Below, piece after piece: positions 25,888 to 33,604 of a stretch of DNA of 64,000 nucleotides (positions within the stretch are counted from its first letter, which is position 1; each line of letters opens with the position of its first letter). The translations under genes and the position numbers were made by a program. Source of the stretch: an uncultured Alphaproteobacteria bacterium (GTDB lineage Bacteria > Pseudomonadota > Alphaproteobacteria > RF32 > CAG-239); assembly GCA_910576955.1 (NCBI GenBank), contig CAJTJB010000002.1, positions 1 to 64,000 on the forward strand, read 5' to 3'. The notes beneath the pieces are model-generated. The model had not been told where the DNA came from and did no database searches. It saw nothing but the letters and a program-made list of their open reading frames with translations.

Positions 25888-26301
25888 ATGAATCATTTTA
25901 AGGTTAGCCGCTATGACAGACGAGGGTTTGATGCTAACGGAAATCATCGTCGTTATGGTCGCTATGATGAAAATGGCTTTGATGTTAACGGAAATTATCA
26001 AAATGGTAGCCGCTATAACGAGCGAGGTTTTGATGCTAATGGTATCCATCGTAATGGTACTCGTTATGATGAGCGAGGTTTTGATTTTTATGGCCGCCAC
26101 CGTAATGGCTCTGACTATGATGCGAAAGACTATGATTGTCGTGGTTTTGATCGTTGGGGGTTTCATCGTAACGGTTCCCGCGTTGATGAGCATGGCTTAA
26201 ATCGCTATGGCGTTCGCCCTGATGACCCTCGAGCTGATAAAAACGGCGATGTTTGGGACGAAGATGGCTATTGGCTCGGCAGGACATTCGGTGAAGCGTA
26301 A
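25888..26301 (+). CDS. 17-residue tandem-repeat protein (RYDxxGFDxNG)
   Basis: A 137-residue protein built from tandem repeats with a 17-residue period beginning at Arg8, Arg25, Arg42, Arg59 and Asp76 (the last copy extended by five residues), then a degenerate copy at Arg98. The unit is R-Y-D-x-x-G-F-D-x-N-G-x-H-R-N-G-S/T. The C-terminus (DKNGDVWDEDGYWLGRTFG) is related but acidic. No signal peptide. The Asp/Gly/Asn-rich pattern hints at turns or calcium-binding-like loops, but function is unknown. The underlying DNA repeats every 51 bases. Confidence 0.75.
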   Translation: MNHFKVSRYDRRGFDANGNHRRYGRYDENGFDVNGNYQNGSRYNERGFDANGIHRNGTRYDERGFDFYGRHRNGSDYDAKDYDCRGFDRWGFHRNGSRVDEHGLNRYGVRPDDPRADKNGDVWDEDGYWLGRTFGEA

Positions 26302-26305
26302 TTTT

Positions 26306-26353
26306 AATCTCCCTTGTACAAGTTTTTATAACTGTGTATGAGGGAGATTTTTT
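26306..26353 (+). terminator. Rho-independent terminator
   Basis: AATCTCCCT (26306-26314) pairs with AGGGAGATT (26341-26349), enclosing a smaller stem, and T's follow. Confidence 0.7.
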
Positions 26354-26496
26354 ATTTGATGTCTTTCATTTGATTTATGTTTTGTTGATTCTCGAGTAAA
26401 TTTTGAAAAAATGTGAAAAATGCTTGTTCAGAAAGCAAAGTTAAAAATTTTTTGCTTGCATTTTTTGTTAAAGTCATATATAGAAAAATGAGTTGT

Positions 26497-26573
26497 CGGA
26501 ACGTAGTTCAGCCTGGTAGAGCGCTTGCATGGGGTGCAAGATGTCGGAGGTTCGAATCCTCTCGTTCCGACCA
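26497..26573 (+). tRNA. trnP: tRNA-Pro (anticodon GGG)
   Basis: 77 nt with acceptor CGGAACG/CGTTCCG, anticodon stem CTTGC/GCAAG with loop ATGGGGT (anticodon GGG), T arm GGAGGTTCGAATCCTCT, discriminator A and encoded CCA. A terminator hairpin follows within 10 bases. Confidence 0.95.
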
Positions 26574-26578
26574 TTAAG

Positions 26579-26605
26579 AAAGGTATCCTTGTGATACCTT
26601 TTTTT
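26579..26605 (+). terminator. Rho-independent terminator of tRNA-Pro
   Basis: AAAGGTATC-CTTGT-GATACCTTT hairpin followed by a T-run. Confidence 0.85.
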
Positions 26606-26757
26606 ATGGTTTAGATAAGAGGGATTTGAACCGAAAAGGAGGTTTGACTACAAGCGAAAGGCGGGCGGAAGAACGCCGGTGAGCGGAGCGAATGAGCGCC
26701 TGTGCGACCGAGGCTTGTAAAGCCGAAGGTCAATCCTCTCGTTTCGACCATTAAATA
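26606..26757 (+). repeat. tRNA-like structured repeat
   Basis: The end of this segment (about 26726-26755) copies the 3' end of the tRNA-Pro gene with a few changes: GGTCAATCCTCTCG, TTTCGACCA, TTAA. Inside, GAGGTTTGAC pairs with GTCAATCCTC (one mismatch) and ACAAGC with GCTTGT, so the whole folds as one long hairpin. A reversed T-arm-like sequence (ATTTGAACC) starts it. It is followed by a terminator. It could be a small palindromic repeat spread through the genome or a structured RNA. Confidence 0.5.
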
Positions 26758-26760
26758 AAA

Positions 26761-26794
26761 AATAACCGGCAGATTGTTTGCCGGTTATTTTTGT
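26761..26794. terminator. Bidirectional terminator
   Basis: AATAACCGGCA pairs with TGCCGGTTATT, with A/T-rich flanks; ends both the tRNA-like repeat region and the minus-strand gene at 26795. Confidence 0.85.
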
Positions 26795-27073
26795 TTAGTC
26801 ATCGTTTGTTAGTGTCATTCCTTTTTGAATCTCTGATAGTGTTAGTCCTGAAAGGTAAATGCCAACATATTCTCCGGCTTGAGCTTCTGTGACAATTTTA
26901 CGAAACTTCTCAAGTAAAGTGCATCGGACTGACATTGTTTTGCTGGCGGTGATAAGCTTAAGTTTATCGCCTTGCCGAATGTGCCCCTCAAGAATACGTC
27001 CGGTGACAACAATGCCTCTGCCAGTGATGCAGAAAATGCCGTCGATGGTTAGTGAAAATTTATTTTTTTCCAT
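26795..27073 (-). CDS. Stand-alone EF-Tu domain II-like protein
   Basis: A 92-residue protein that is essentially only the second (beta-barrel) domain of translation GTPases: FSLTIDGIFCITGRGIVVTGRILEGHIRQGDKLKLI, followed by EAQAGEYVGIYLSGLTLSEIQKGMTL. There is no G domain, and flanking sequence shows none, so it is not a truncated tuf end. Short proteins of this kind are known as EF-Tu domain 2 family members, of uncertain role; binding to tRNA-like ends or proteins is a guess. Confidence 0.7.
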   Translation of the reverse strand: MEKNKFSLTIDGIFCITGRGIVVTGRILEGHIRQGDKLKLITASKTMSVRCTLLEKFRKIVTEAQAGEYVGIYLSGLTLSEIQKGMTLTNDD

Positions 27074-27248
27074 ATTTGATAATTTTTTTAGGATTAATAA
27101 TATTCGAATAATTTAATTTTGTGGGCATTATATGATGTTTTTTGCAAAAGTCTATAATTTTTTAGACAAATAATTATTGCAAAATTGGGAGTTTAGGGTA
27201 TAATCGGCGCAATTAACTATTATTGTATAATCTAAATTTTTATGCGTT

Positions 27249-27836
27249 ATGAATTTTTTTAAAAAGCTTGTACAACGTCTTCGTCAGAAAAAAACGTTGG
27301 ATGAAATGGTCGCAGTTTCCGTGCAAAAAGAGGAAAACGCGCCGAGCGAAGCGGGGATGGTGCGGGTTTTGTTGGAGATGCAGCATAATACAGTTTATCC
27401 TGCGCATCTTCTTCAGCCGTTGTGTATGGCGATTGCGATGGATACGGGCCTGCCTGCACACGCAACGACTGATGATATCAAACTTTACAGTTTGTATGAC
27501 CTTGAGAATGAATCTTTTCTCGGCAGCTTTTACGCATTAAAGAAAGATGGTGTGTATTATGGCTATATTGTCGGTCAATCGGAGATTATTTCCTGCGGGA
27601 TGGATACGTTTCGGTTTGTTGAAACGGAAGAACTGATTGTTCCTTTGCGTAAGGAGGGCGATGCGCTGCTTGTGTTGGAGTGCAAGTATGAGGCGAAGAA
27701 AAGCCGCCTTACGGCTCTTTCTCTTAAGAAACAGGATGTTTCGCAGCAAAACACTGAAGTCTTGCACCAGTTTGAGAAACAGACATCGTTTGAAGAGGCT
27801 TATTCCTACTGGCGAAAGGAATTTGCAAAAGAATGA
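27249..27836 (+). CDS. Hypothetical protein
   Basis: A 195-residue soluble protein starting MNFFKKLVQRLRQKKTLDEM with a basic N-terminus, a middle part with YYGYIVGQSEIISCGMDTFRFVETEELIVPL and a helical C-terminal end (SFEEAYSYWRKEFAKE). No recognised domain. It stands alone, closed by a strong terminator. Confidence 0.6.
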   Translation: MNFFKKLVQRLRQKKTLDEMVAVSVQKEENAPSEAGMVRVLLEMQHNTVYPAHLLQPLCMAIAMDTGLPAHATTDDIKLYSLYDLENESFLGSFYALKKDGVYYGYIVGQSEIISCGMDTFRFVETEELIVPLRKEGDALLVLECKYEAKKSRLTALSLKKQDVSQQNTEVLHQFEKQTSFEEAYSYWRKEFAKE

Positions 27837-27840
27837 AAGG

Positions 27841-27880
27841 CAAAACCCCTCGAATACTTTATGTATTCGTGGGGTTTTGT
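27841..27880 (+). terminator. Rho-independent terminator
   Basis: AAAACCCCTCGAATAC pairs with GTATTCGTGGGGTTTT around TTTAT (one mismatch), shared with the convergent SIMPL gene. Confidence 0.85.
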
Positions 27881-27909
27881 GTTTGTGTATTAAATTCAGG
27901 AGATACGGC

Positions 27910-28635
27910 TTATTCAAGCCAATATTCGATGGTGGAAACCACGCGGATTGTTTTTTCGATGTGTTGGGCTTCAAAGCTGTTTGCAGTTTGCTCGCGCGGG
28001 AGAATTGAAAAGACGCCTTGGCTTGCCCGATGGATCTTGCCAACACGGCTGCCGGAGCTTTTGGCAAATTCGGCGGCGGCTTTTTTGGCATTTATGGTGG
28101 CTTGTTCTAGCATTTGCGGTTTGACATCGTTTAATTTGGTAAAGATGTAGGAAACAGGGTCGCTGTATGATGTATCAAAAATAATGCCTTTGGCAATCAG
28201 CGAATCGGTTTTGGGGAGTGTTTTTTCGACAAGGGCGACGTTTGTGCTTTTAACCGTGATGGTTTGCGAAAGAATAAAACGCGACGAGTTGGCGTCATTG
28301 CCGCGATACGGCGTTGCCATTAGGTCGTTGGTTTCGATACGTTCGATGTTAATTTCTTTTGGGGTGAAACCTTGCTGTTGCAAAAATGTGTTGATTTCAT
28401 CGGCTTGGGCGGAAAGCTGCTGTTGGGCGGGGATAAGCTCGTTGCCGGTGGTGACGAATTTCAATTTCCAAATGGCGAGGTCGGCTTTAACGTTCATTTC
28501 TGCCAACCCTTTGACGCTGACACTGTTATTGTTTGTTTTGGCTTGATGATAATAATATCCGGGGAAGAAACCGGCTGCGGCTAAACCAAGCGCTAAAATG
28601 AATGATGCTAAAACTCTGTTGCTATCGTTATGCAT
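27910..28635 (-). CDS. SIMPL (DUF541) domain protein
   Basis: A 241-residue protein with an N-terminal membrane anchor/signal (SFILALGLAAAGFFPGYYY) and a SIMPL/DUF541 domain: SVSVKGLAEMNVKADLAIWKL, then GNELIPAQQQLSAQ, GFTPKEINIERIETNDL and VISTIEYWLE-like ending VVSTIEYWLE. The family is periplasmic or exported and is linked to oxidative-stress protection or oligomeric channels in other bacteria. It appears monocistronic. Confidence 0.8.
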   Translation of the reverse strand: MHNDSNRVLASFILALGLAAAGFFPGYYYHQAKTNNNSVSVKGLAEMNVKADLAIWKLKFVTTGNELIPAQQQLSAQADEINTFLQQQGFTPKEINIERIETNDLMATPYRGNDANSSRFILSQTITVKSTNVALVEKTLPKTDSLIAKGIIFDTSYSDPVSYIFTKLNDVKPQMLEQATINAKKAAAEFAKSSGSRVGKIHRASQGVFSILPREQTANSFEAQHIEKTIRVVSTIEYWLE

Positions 28636-28704
28636 TGGGCTATCCTTTCTGTTGATATGATATTTATATTTAGTCCTTTTTTTGTGTTTTGGAAGAGTAA
28701 ATAT

Positions 28705-28738
28705 AAAAAAAGCTCTATGTTTATATAGAGCTTTTTTT
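28705..28738. terminator. Rho-independent terminator
   Basis: AAAAAAAGCTCTAT pairs with ATAGAGCTTTTTTT around GTTTAT; ends the flavodoxin gene on the minus strand. Confidence 0.85.
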
Positions 28739-28753
28739 AAGATGTGGCAATGG

Positions 28754-29326
28754 CTATTTGTTAAATTCCAATCCTTTCAGCCAACTGCCGATACCGAGCG
28801 TGCGGCTGCCGTATCCTACCCAGCCGTCTTCTGATACGTCACAACCGGGGCATTGGGCGGTTAAATCTTTAATGGTGTTTTGAACGCCGCCGCCCCCGTG
28901 GGTGATGAACGGAATGATTTTTTTACCTTTAAGGTCGTTTGAAGCTAAAAAGCTGCTGACAGCCGGTGCAATTGTTCCCCACCAGTTTGGCGAGCCGATA
29001 AAAATAACGTCATATTGCGCAATATTTTCAACTTTGGCTTTTAACTCGGGGCGGTAGCCGTCATTGATTTCCTTTTGGGCTTGTTCGGTGGTGGCACGGT
29101 ATTCTTCCGGATATGCTTTGGCGGTTTCTATACGAAACAGCGTGCCGCCGGTTTTTTCTTGTATTGCTTCTGCCACTTCTTTGGTGTGACCGGACCAAGA
29201 ATAATAGGCAATAAGGATTTTGGCGTTTTCAGGCATTGTCTTCTCCTTTGTTTCTATGGCGAATGCGGGGTTAATAAAAGCAGTTAGGGCTGCTACTATG
29301 GCTGTGAAGTTCAATAATTTTTTCAT
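28754..29326 (-). CDS. Exported flavodoxin-family protein
   Basis: A 190-residue flavodoxin with the FMN phosphate loop YYSWSGHTKEVA and the GSPNWWGTIAPAVSSFL segment. Unlike cytoplasmic flavodoxins it has a Sec-type signal peptide (MKKLLNFTAIVAALTAFINPAFA), so it should act in the periplasm, where FMN loading and electron partners are unclear. A second Met at residue 31 (MPENAKILIAYYS) could give a cytoplasmic form. GGAGAAA precedes the first start. It is monocistronic. Confidence 0.8.
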   Translation of the reverse strand: MKKLLNFTAIVAALTAFINPAFAIETKEKTMPENAKILIAYYSWSGHTKEVAEAIQEKTGGTLFRIETAKAYPEEYRATTEQAQKEINDGYRPELKAKVENIAQYDVIFIGSPNWWGTIAPAVSSFLASNDLKGKKIIPFITHGGGGVQNTIKDLTAQCPGCDVSEDGWVGYGSRTLGIGSWLKGLEFNK

Positions 29327-29386
29327 ATAATTTCTCCTTTATATGTTTCTGACAAGAGTAATGTAATTTTTAGAGGTTACTCGAAG

Positions 29387-30106
29387 TCAAGCCTTTTTTG
29401 CGGCAGGGGATAATTTTTTTGCAAAATATAATCCGAGTTCAAATAAAATATAAGTCGGAAACGTCAGCAGCAGCTGGCTTATGATATCGGGCGGGGTGAG
29501 CAGGGCTGAAAGTATCAGGATAAATGTGAAAACATACGGGCGCTTATTTTTTACGGTGTCGTATGTGACAATGCGGGCTTTAATTAAAGCAATGGTTATG
29601 AGCGGAAATTGAAACATCAGCCCGAAGATGATGGACAGATGCAGGCATAGGCTGATGATGTTGGAAATGCCGAAAACTGCATTGATGTCTGCGGTGGCAA
29701 AACTTGCGCCGAAGCGGATAACTGGCGGGAGGATGAAAAAAAGGCAAAAAACAATACCGGTAATAAACAACGCGCTTGAAGAAATAACAATGGACTTGAT
29801 AAAGCGGCGTTCATGGTCATATAGAGCCGGAAGAATATATGTCCATAATTGTTTGGCGATGTATGGAAAACATATGAGCAAATCCATAACGACGGCGGTT
29901 TTTATCTGCAAGATAAAAAGTTCCATCGGAGAAAAGAAATTGAGGGTTATCGGCAAATCTTTGACAAGATGGCGGGTTAGAGTTTCCAAAAGGAGCGGTG
30001 CGGCAAAAAGCGTTGCGGGTAAAACTATGGCAAGCGCAATAAAACAGCGGATGAGCGTTTGCCGCAGTGCTTCTAAATGGAAAATCAGGTTTTCTTTATC
30101 TGTCAT
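29387..30106 (-). CDS. tatC: Sec-independent translocase subunit TatC
   Basis: A 239-residue membrane protein with six predicted helices. It opens with the cytoplasmic segment NLIFHLEALRQTLIRCFIAL (family H-L-x-E-L-R), then PLLLETLTRHL, FSPMELFILQIKTAVVMDLLICFP and ALLTPPDIISQLLLTFP, all typical of TatC. It recognises twin-arginine signals and exports folded, cofactor-bearing proteins. Its ATG shares one base with the tatA stop, so translation is coupled. Confidence 0.93.
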   Translation of the reverse strand: MTDKENLIFHLEALRQTLIRCFIALAIVLPATLFAAPLLLETLTRHLVKDLPITLNFFSPMELFILQIKTAVVMDLLICFPYIAKQLWTYILPALYDHERRFIKSIVISSSALFITGIVFCLFFILPPVIRFGASFATADINAVFGISNIISLCLHLSIIFGLMFQFPLITIALIKARIVTYDTVKNKRPYVFTFILILSALLTPPDIISQLLLTFPTYILFELGLYFAKKLSPAAKKA

Positions 30107-30315
30107 TACCGATCTTGATTGTGTTCTTCGTGTTTTGCTTCTTGTTCCAGAGTTTCTTTAAGCTCCCTTGCCTCGTTTTGCAGAGATTCTTTGGCTTTTT
30201 TGTATTCGTATGAGGCTTTGCCCAGAGCGCGGGCAAGCTCGGGGATACGTTTGCCGCCGAAAAGCACTAAAACAACGGCTAATATTAAAATGAGTTCGCT
30301 TATTCCAATGGACAT
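30106..30315 (-). CDS. tatA: Sec-independent translocase subunit TatA
   Basis: A 69-residue TatA: one membrane helix (SIGISELILILAVVLVLFGG), the conserved FGGKRIPELARALGKA hinge and amphipathic helix, then an acidic tail. The start at 30315 follows AGGAGA and is preferred to an upstream in-frame ATG at 30417 that would add a non-membrane leader. No tatB follows, so this may be a minimal TatAC system in which TatA does both jobs. Confidence 0.92.
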   Translation of the reverse strand: MSIGISELILILAVVLVLFGGKRIPELARALGKASYEYKKAKESLQNEARELKETLEQEAKHEEHNQDR

Positions 30316-30326
30316 CTTCTTTCTCC

Positions 30327-31619
30327 TTATTTGGGTAATGTTTGTTGGGTGTTGATTGCGGTAACTTTGATTGCGTTTACGGGGCAGACGGCTTGGCACG
30401 CGCCGCAACCGATACAAATATCAGGGTTAATTTGCGGGAAATCTCCCTGTTGTTTGGTAATGGCGGTTCGCGGGCATTCGCGGACGCATAAACCGCACTG
30501 GATGCATATGTCCGGATTGACTGCGGCAAGCCCGATTTGTGTTTTGCGTTTTTCTTTCAGTGTCAATGTGCGAATCGCACCTGACGGGCAGACTTGAGAG
30601 CATTTGTTGCAATTATATGAACAATAGTTTTTGCCGTATTCAATATGAACGGCGGGAAAGGCGGAATCTGCTTTTTTGATGATTTTCATCGGGCAGTTTT
30701 CAACACAAAGATTGCAGTTCAGGCATTTGTTGGCAAAGCGTTCGGCAGAGCCGGCGCCGGGCGGGAGCAGAAGAGTTTTTACTTTGGTTGCAATATCTTT
30801 GCTCATTTTCAAACCGGCTTTATATGCAACGGCAAGTGTGGCAAGTGCGGCTGCGCTTATTATAAGGCGGCGGCGTGCCGGTGAAAAGGGTATGGTGTTT
30901 GGTTTTTTTTGAGGATGTCCGAATTTCAGCCCTTTATTGTGGCATAAGCCCAGACATTTGAAGCATTTGATGCAGGTTTCGTTGTCTACGGTCTTATTTT
31001 TGAAATCTATACAGCCGGAGGGGCATTTTTGAGCGCATAAGCCGCAGGCAACGCAAGATTCGGCGTCTATATAGATTTTATTGTAAGCATGGCGCGCGAT
31101 TAGCCCGAGGATTGTGCCGACGGGGCAGATGTTAGTGCAGAACCAGCGTCCGCGCAAACCGGTTAACAGGGCAATAAGAGCTATGCATATTATGCCATAT
31201 AATGTTCCGCTTAAGGTAGAGCCGAATATGGTGTAGGGGTCAATCAGCCGCAGAATAAAGATTGTGCCGCCGAACAGTGTTCCGAAACAAACGGCAGCAA
31301 GGAAATATTTGAATGTCCTGTTTTTTTGCAATGGGAGTTTTTTGCGGTGAAACAACAGCAGGCATAATTCTTGAAACAAGCCCAGCGGGCATAATGCAGA
31401 ACAGTAAACGCGCCCGAAAACGGCGGTCAGGATGAAAATGAAACCCAGCAGAATGCCTGCGGTCAGTGTAACATCAACAAAGGTGCGCTGTATGAGCGGG
31501 GCGATGTTTATATCAAAAAGTTTTATAGGATAAAAAAAGCCTAAAAAGCCGGCAATATAAAGTATTGCGGCAAAAATGGCGGTGAAAAGCCTGATTTGTT
31601 GTATGGTTTTGCTGTTCAT
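30327..31619 (-). CDS. NapH/NapG-like polyferredoxin fusion
   Basis: A 430-residue membrane iron-sulfur protein. The N-terminal half is NapH-like: four to five membrane helices, the cytoplasmic CxxxCP motifs at Cys73-Cys77 and Cys161-Cys165, and two 4Fe-4S sites (from Cys189 and Cys216). Then comes SPARRRLIISAAALATLAVAYKA (247-268), which resembles a twin-arginine signal/anchor, and a NapG-like tail with four more clusters (from Cys299, Cys333, Cys372 and Cys402). It may move electrons from quinol across the membrane. It lies 11 bases before tatA in one operon, consistent with Tat-dependent placing of the tail. Confidence 0.82.
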   Translation of the reverse strand: MNSKTIQQIRLFTAIFAAILYIAGFLGFFYPIKLFDINIAPLIQRTFVDVTLTAGILLGFIFILTAVFGRVYCSALCPLGLFQELCLLLFHRKKLPLQKNRTFKYFLAAVCFGTLFGGTIFILRLIDPYTIFGSTLSGTLYGIICIALIALLTGLRGRWFCTNICPVGTILGLIARHAYNKIYIDAESCVACGLCAQKCPSGCIDFKNKTVDNETCIKCFKCLGLCHNKGLKFGHPQKKPNTIPFSPARRRLIISAAALATLAVAYKAGLKMSKDIATKVKTLLLPPGAGSAERFANKCLNCNLCVENCPMKIIKKADSAFPAVHIEYGKNYCSYNCNKCSQVCPSGAIRTLTLKEKRKTQIGLAAVNPDICIQCGLCVRECPRTAITKQQGDFPQINPDICIGCGACQAVCPVNAIKVTAINTQQTLPK

Positions 31620-31768
31620 TGGTAATTTCCCGTTTTAGCTTGATAAAAGCGTAAAACAAGGCGGGGATTTAATCAAGATTTTTAATTGGTTATGAGCGGT
31701 TATTTATTGTTCGGGCATTTATAGGCTATAAAATTGAAATTAGAGCTTGCTTTATGTTTAATCTTTAT

Positions 31769-31795
31769 TTGACTTTTGCGGAAAAGGCGTATACT
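31769..31795 (+). promoter_or_regulatory. Promoter of the MerR gene
   Basis: TTGACT at 31769-31774 and TATACT at 31790-31795, spacer 15, slightly short of ideal. Confidence 0.5.
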
Positions 31796-31818
31796 TTGTT
31801 TAAAAACAGGAGATTAAA

Positions 31819-32250
31819 ATGCGTTATACTATCGGACAAGTCGCTAAAAAATTAGGGATGACAGCACACACGCTGCGTTATTATGATAAAGAGGGGCTGT
31901 TGCCTTTTGTGAAAAAAGGGTCTTCGGGTGCGCGGGTGTTTGAAGACGATGATATTGACTGGCTCTTGATTTTGGAATGCCTTAAAGCAACGGGAATGCA
32001 GCTGAAAGACATTAAAAGATATATGGATTTGTGTTTGGAGGGCGATTCGACCCTTCATGAACGGTTGGCAATGTTTGAACGGCAGAAAATCAGAATCGAA
32101 GAGCAAATGAAACAATTAAGCCGGTATAAAGAAAAGATAGACTTTAAAATTGCTTATTATAACGAGGCGGTTAAAAACGGCAGCGTGGATATTTATGCGC
32201 GGAATAAGTGTTTGGCAGATGCCAGAAAACGGATTTTCGGACATTCATAA
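31819..32250 (+). CDS. MerR family transcriptional regulator
   Basis: A 143-residue MerR protein. The N-terminal winged helix-turn-helix is clear (YTIGQVAKKLGMTAHTLRYYDKEGLLPF), followed by the long dimerisation helix (RQKIRIEEQMKQLSRYKEKIDFKIAYYN). It lacks the cysteines of metal-sensing members, so it more likely belongs to the small-molecule or stress group. Followed by convergent RHH genes; its target is not evident. Confidence 0.88.
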   Translation: MRYTIGQVAKKLGMTAHTLRYYDKEGLLPFVKKGSSGARVFEDDDIDWLLILECLKATGMQLKDIKRYMDLCLEGDSTLHERLAMFERQKIRIEEQMKQLSRYKEKIDFKIAYYNEAVKNGSVDIYARNKCLADARKRIFGHS

Positions 32251-32253
32251 TCG

Positions 32254-32550
32254 TTATAATATTCCGGTTATGGCGTCAAAAACCGGACTGTCTATTTGTG
32301 GCGATTTAGAAGAATAGCTGTATTTTTTATCAATTAAAAGGTGATAAAAATAGATAAGGGCAAAAAGCCTTACCGAACACGTTAAACCTAATTTTTGGTC
32401 TTTGCGACGGCTTATTAAATCTAATAAGTCGTTTCTTTTGATGTGTTCGCGTTTGCATATGGTATCTATTGCCTCCCATTCTGCAGTTGCCAATCTCATA
32501 CTGGTTTTTCTGTTTGATATATAGATGATTTTATTTGCTAATTCTGCCAT
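32254..32550 (-). CDS. RHH_4-type ribbon-helix-helix protein (copy 2)
   Basis: A 98-residue protein with KTSMRLATAEWEAIDTICKREHIKRNDLLDLI, the Arc-like strand-helix-helix of the alphaproteobacterial RHH_4 family, and a C-terminal CSVRLFALIYFYHLLI segment. It is a paralogue of the neighbouring gene at 32567 (matching KTSMRLA-AEWEAIDTICKRE and LGLT-SVRLF). Probably a small DNA-binding regulator. Confidence 0.75.
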   Translation of the reverse strand: MAELANKIIYISNRKTSMRLATAEWEAIDTICKREHIKRNDLLDLISRRKDQKLGLTCSVRLFALIYFYHLLIDKKYSYSSKSPQIDSPVFDAITGIL

Positions 32551-32566
32551 TTGATGTTCCTTTGTT

Positions 32567-32857
32567 TCAGATTATGCCGCGTACTGCTTCGAAAATCGGG
32601 CAATACTCTTCATTGCGGATATAGGGAAGCTGCTTACGCAAGGTCGAATTTTGATAATAGATTATGGAGAACAAGCGCACCGATGAGGTTAATCCGAGAT
32701 TTTTATCCCGGTTGAGGTCGATAATTTCAAATAATTTTTTGCGTTTGATATTTTCGCGCTTGCAGATGGTATCTATTGCCTCCCATTCTGCCGGAGCTAA
32801 ACGCATACTGGTTTTGCGGTCATGAATAGATATTACGCGGTTTGCTAAAGATGCCAT
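32567..32857 (-). CDS. RHH_4-type ribbon-helix-helix protein (copy 1)
   Basis: A 96-residue protein, first of a tandem pair. KTSMRLAPAEWEAIDTICKRENIKRKKLFEII carries the RHH fold and LGLTSSVRLFSIIYYQ the family's C-terminal block. GGAG precedes its start. Separated from its paralogue by 16 bases on the same strand, so both come from one transcript and could form hetero-oligomers. Confidence 0.75.
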   Translation of the reverse strand: MASLANRVISIHDRKTSMRLAPAEWEAIDTICKRENIKRKKLFEIIDLNRDKNLGLTSSVRLFSIIYYQNSTLRKQLPYIRNEEYCPIFEAVRGII

Positions 32858-33055
32858 TTTTGTTCTCCTTTGGTTTGTTCAACTTAAGTATATAGAATAA
32901 ATTTTTAAATGCAACTATTATTTTAATATAATTTCCTTTGGAGATATATTATTATATTTTAACTAGTTATTTAAAATATAAAGTGAAAGAGGTTGCTTTT
33001 TGATGTGGCGCGTGTATAGGTATGTATATGTGTTTTTTTATGTTAAGGAGGCAAT

Positions 33056-33604
33056 ATGTATGCAAAATTTACGAGGTTAAAAGATATTTATGCGGAAATT
33101 CATCGTCAATGCGTGTTGAAATTTCTGCATAATCCAAATGCCGAAGCGGCGAAGATTTTTCCGCAAATTATTAGCGAGTGTGAAAAAATGTTAGCCGTGT
33201 ATGAAAAAAAAATTCTTAAAGAGCAGCTTGGGGGGATTGATAAAGATGTTTGCGAGGCGGCGGATGAAAATTTGGGAATTGCCGCGGAAATTAAAAAAGC
33301 ATATCATTCGGTATGGATGGCTGATACGCTTGATGAAGAAGATTCGTTTTTTTTATCGGTCAAGCAGGCGAAACTGCTGAATTGGGAAGACGGGAAAAGC
33401 CCGTATCGGGAGCTTCACAACGTTTGCGCCCGATATAAAGAAGAAGTGCAGGGAAGAGGCGATGATATTGTTTTTGTTTTTGAAAAAATATGCGCGGCGT
33501 TAGAACAAAATCTGCCGTTTGATGTATTTGTTCGGGAGGTCGACAATATTTTCGGGTTGTGCCACAAGTTTATGTCCGAGGAGAGAAAGCCGGATATATT
33601 ATAA
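33056..33604 (+). CDS. Hypothetical helical protein
   Basis: A 182-residue protein, all-helical in appearance (LKDIYAEIHRQCVLKFLHNPNAE, RELHNVCARYKEEVQGRG). No signal peptide, membrane segment or recognised family. AAGGAGG lies 6 bases before ATG. It overlaps the convergent ELM1-like gene by 6 bases. Confidence 0.6.
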   Translation: MYAKFTRLKDIYAEIHRQCVLKFLHNPNAEAAKIFPQIISECEKMLAVYEKKILKEQLGGIDKDVCEAADENLGIAAEIKKAYHSVWMADTLDEEDSFFLSVKQAKLLNWEDGKSPYRELHNVCARYKEEVQGRGDDIVFVFEKICAALEQNLPFDVFVREVDNIFGLCHKFMSEERKPDIL

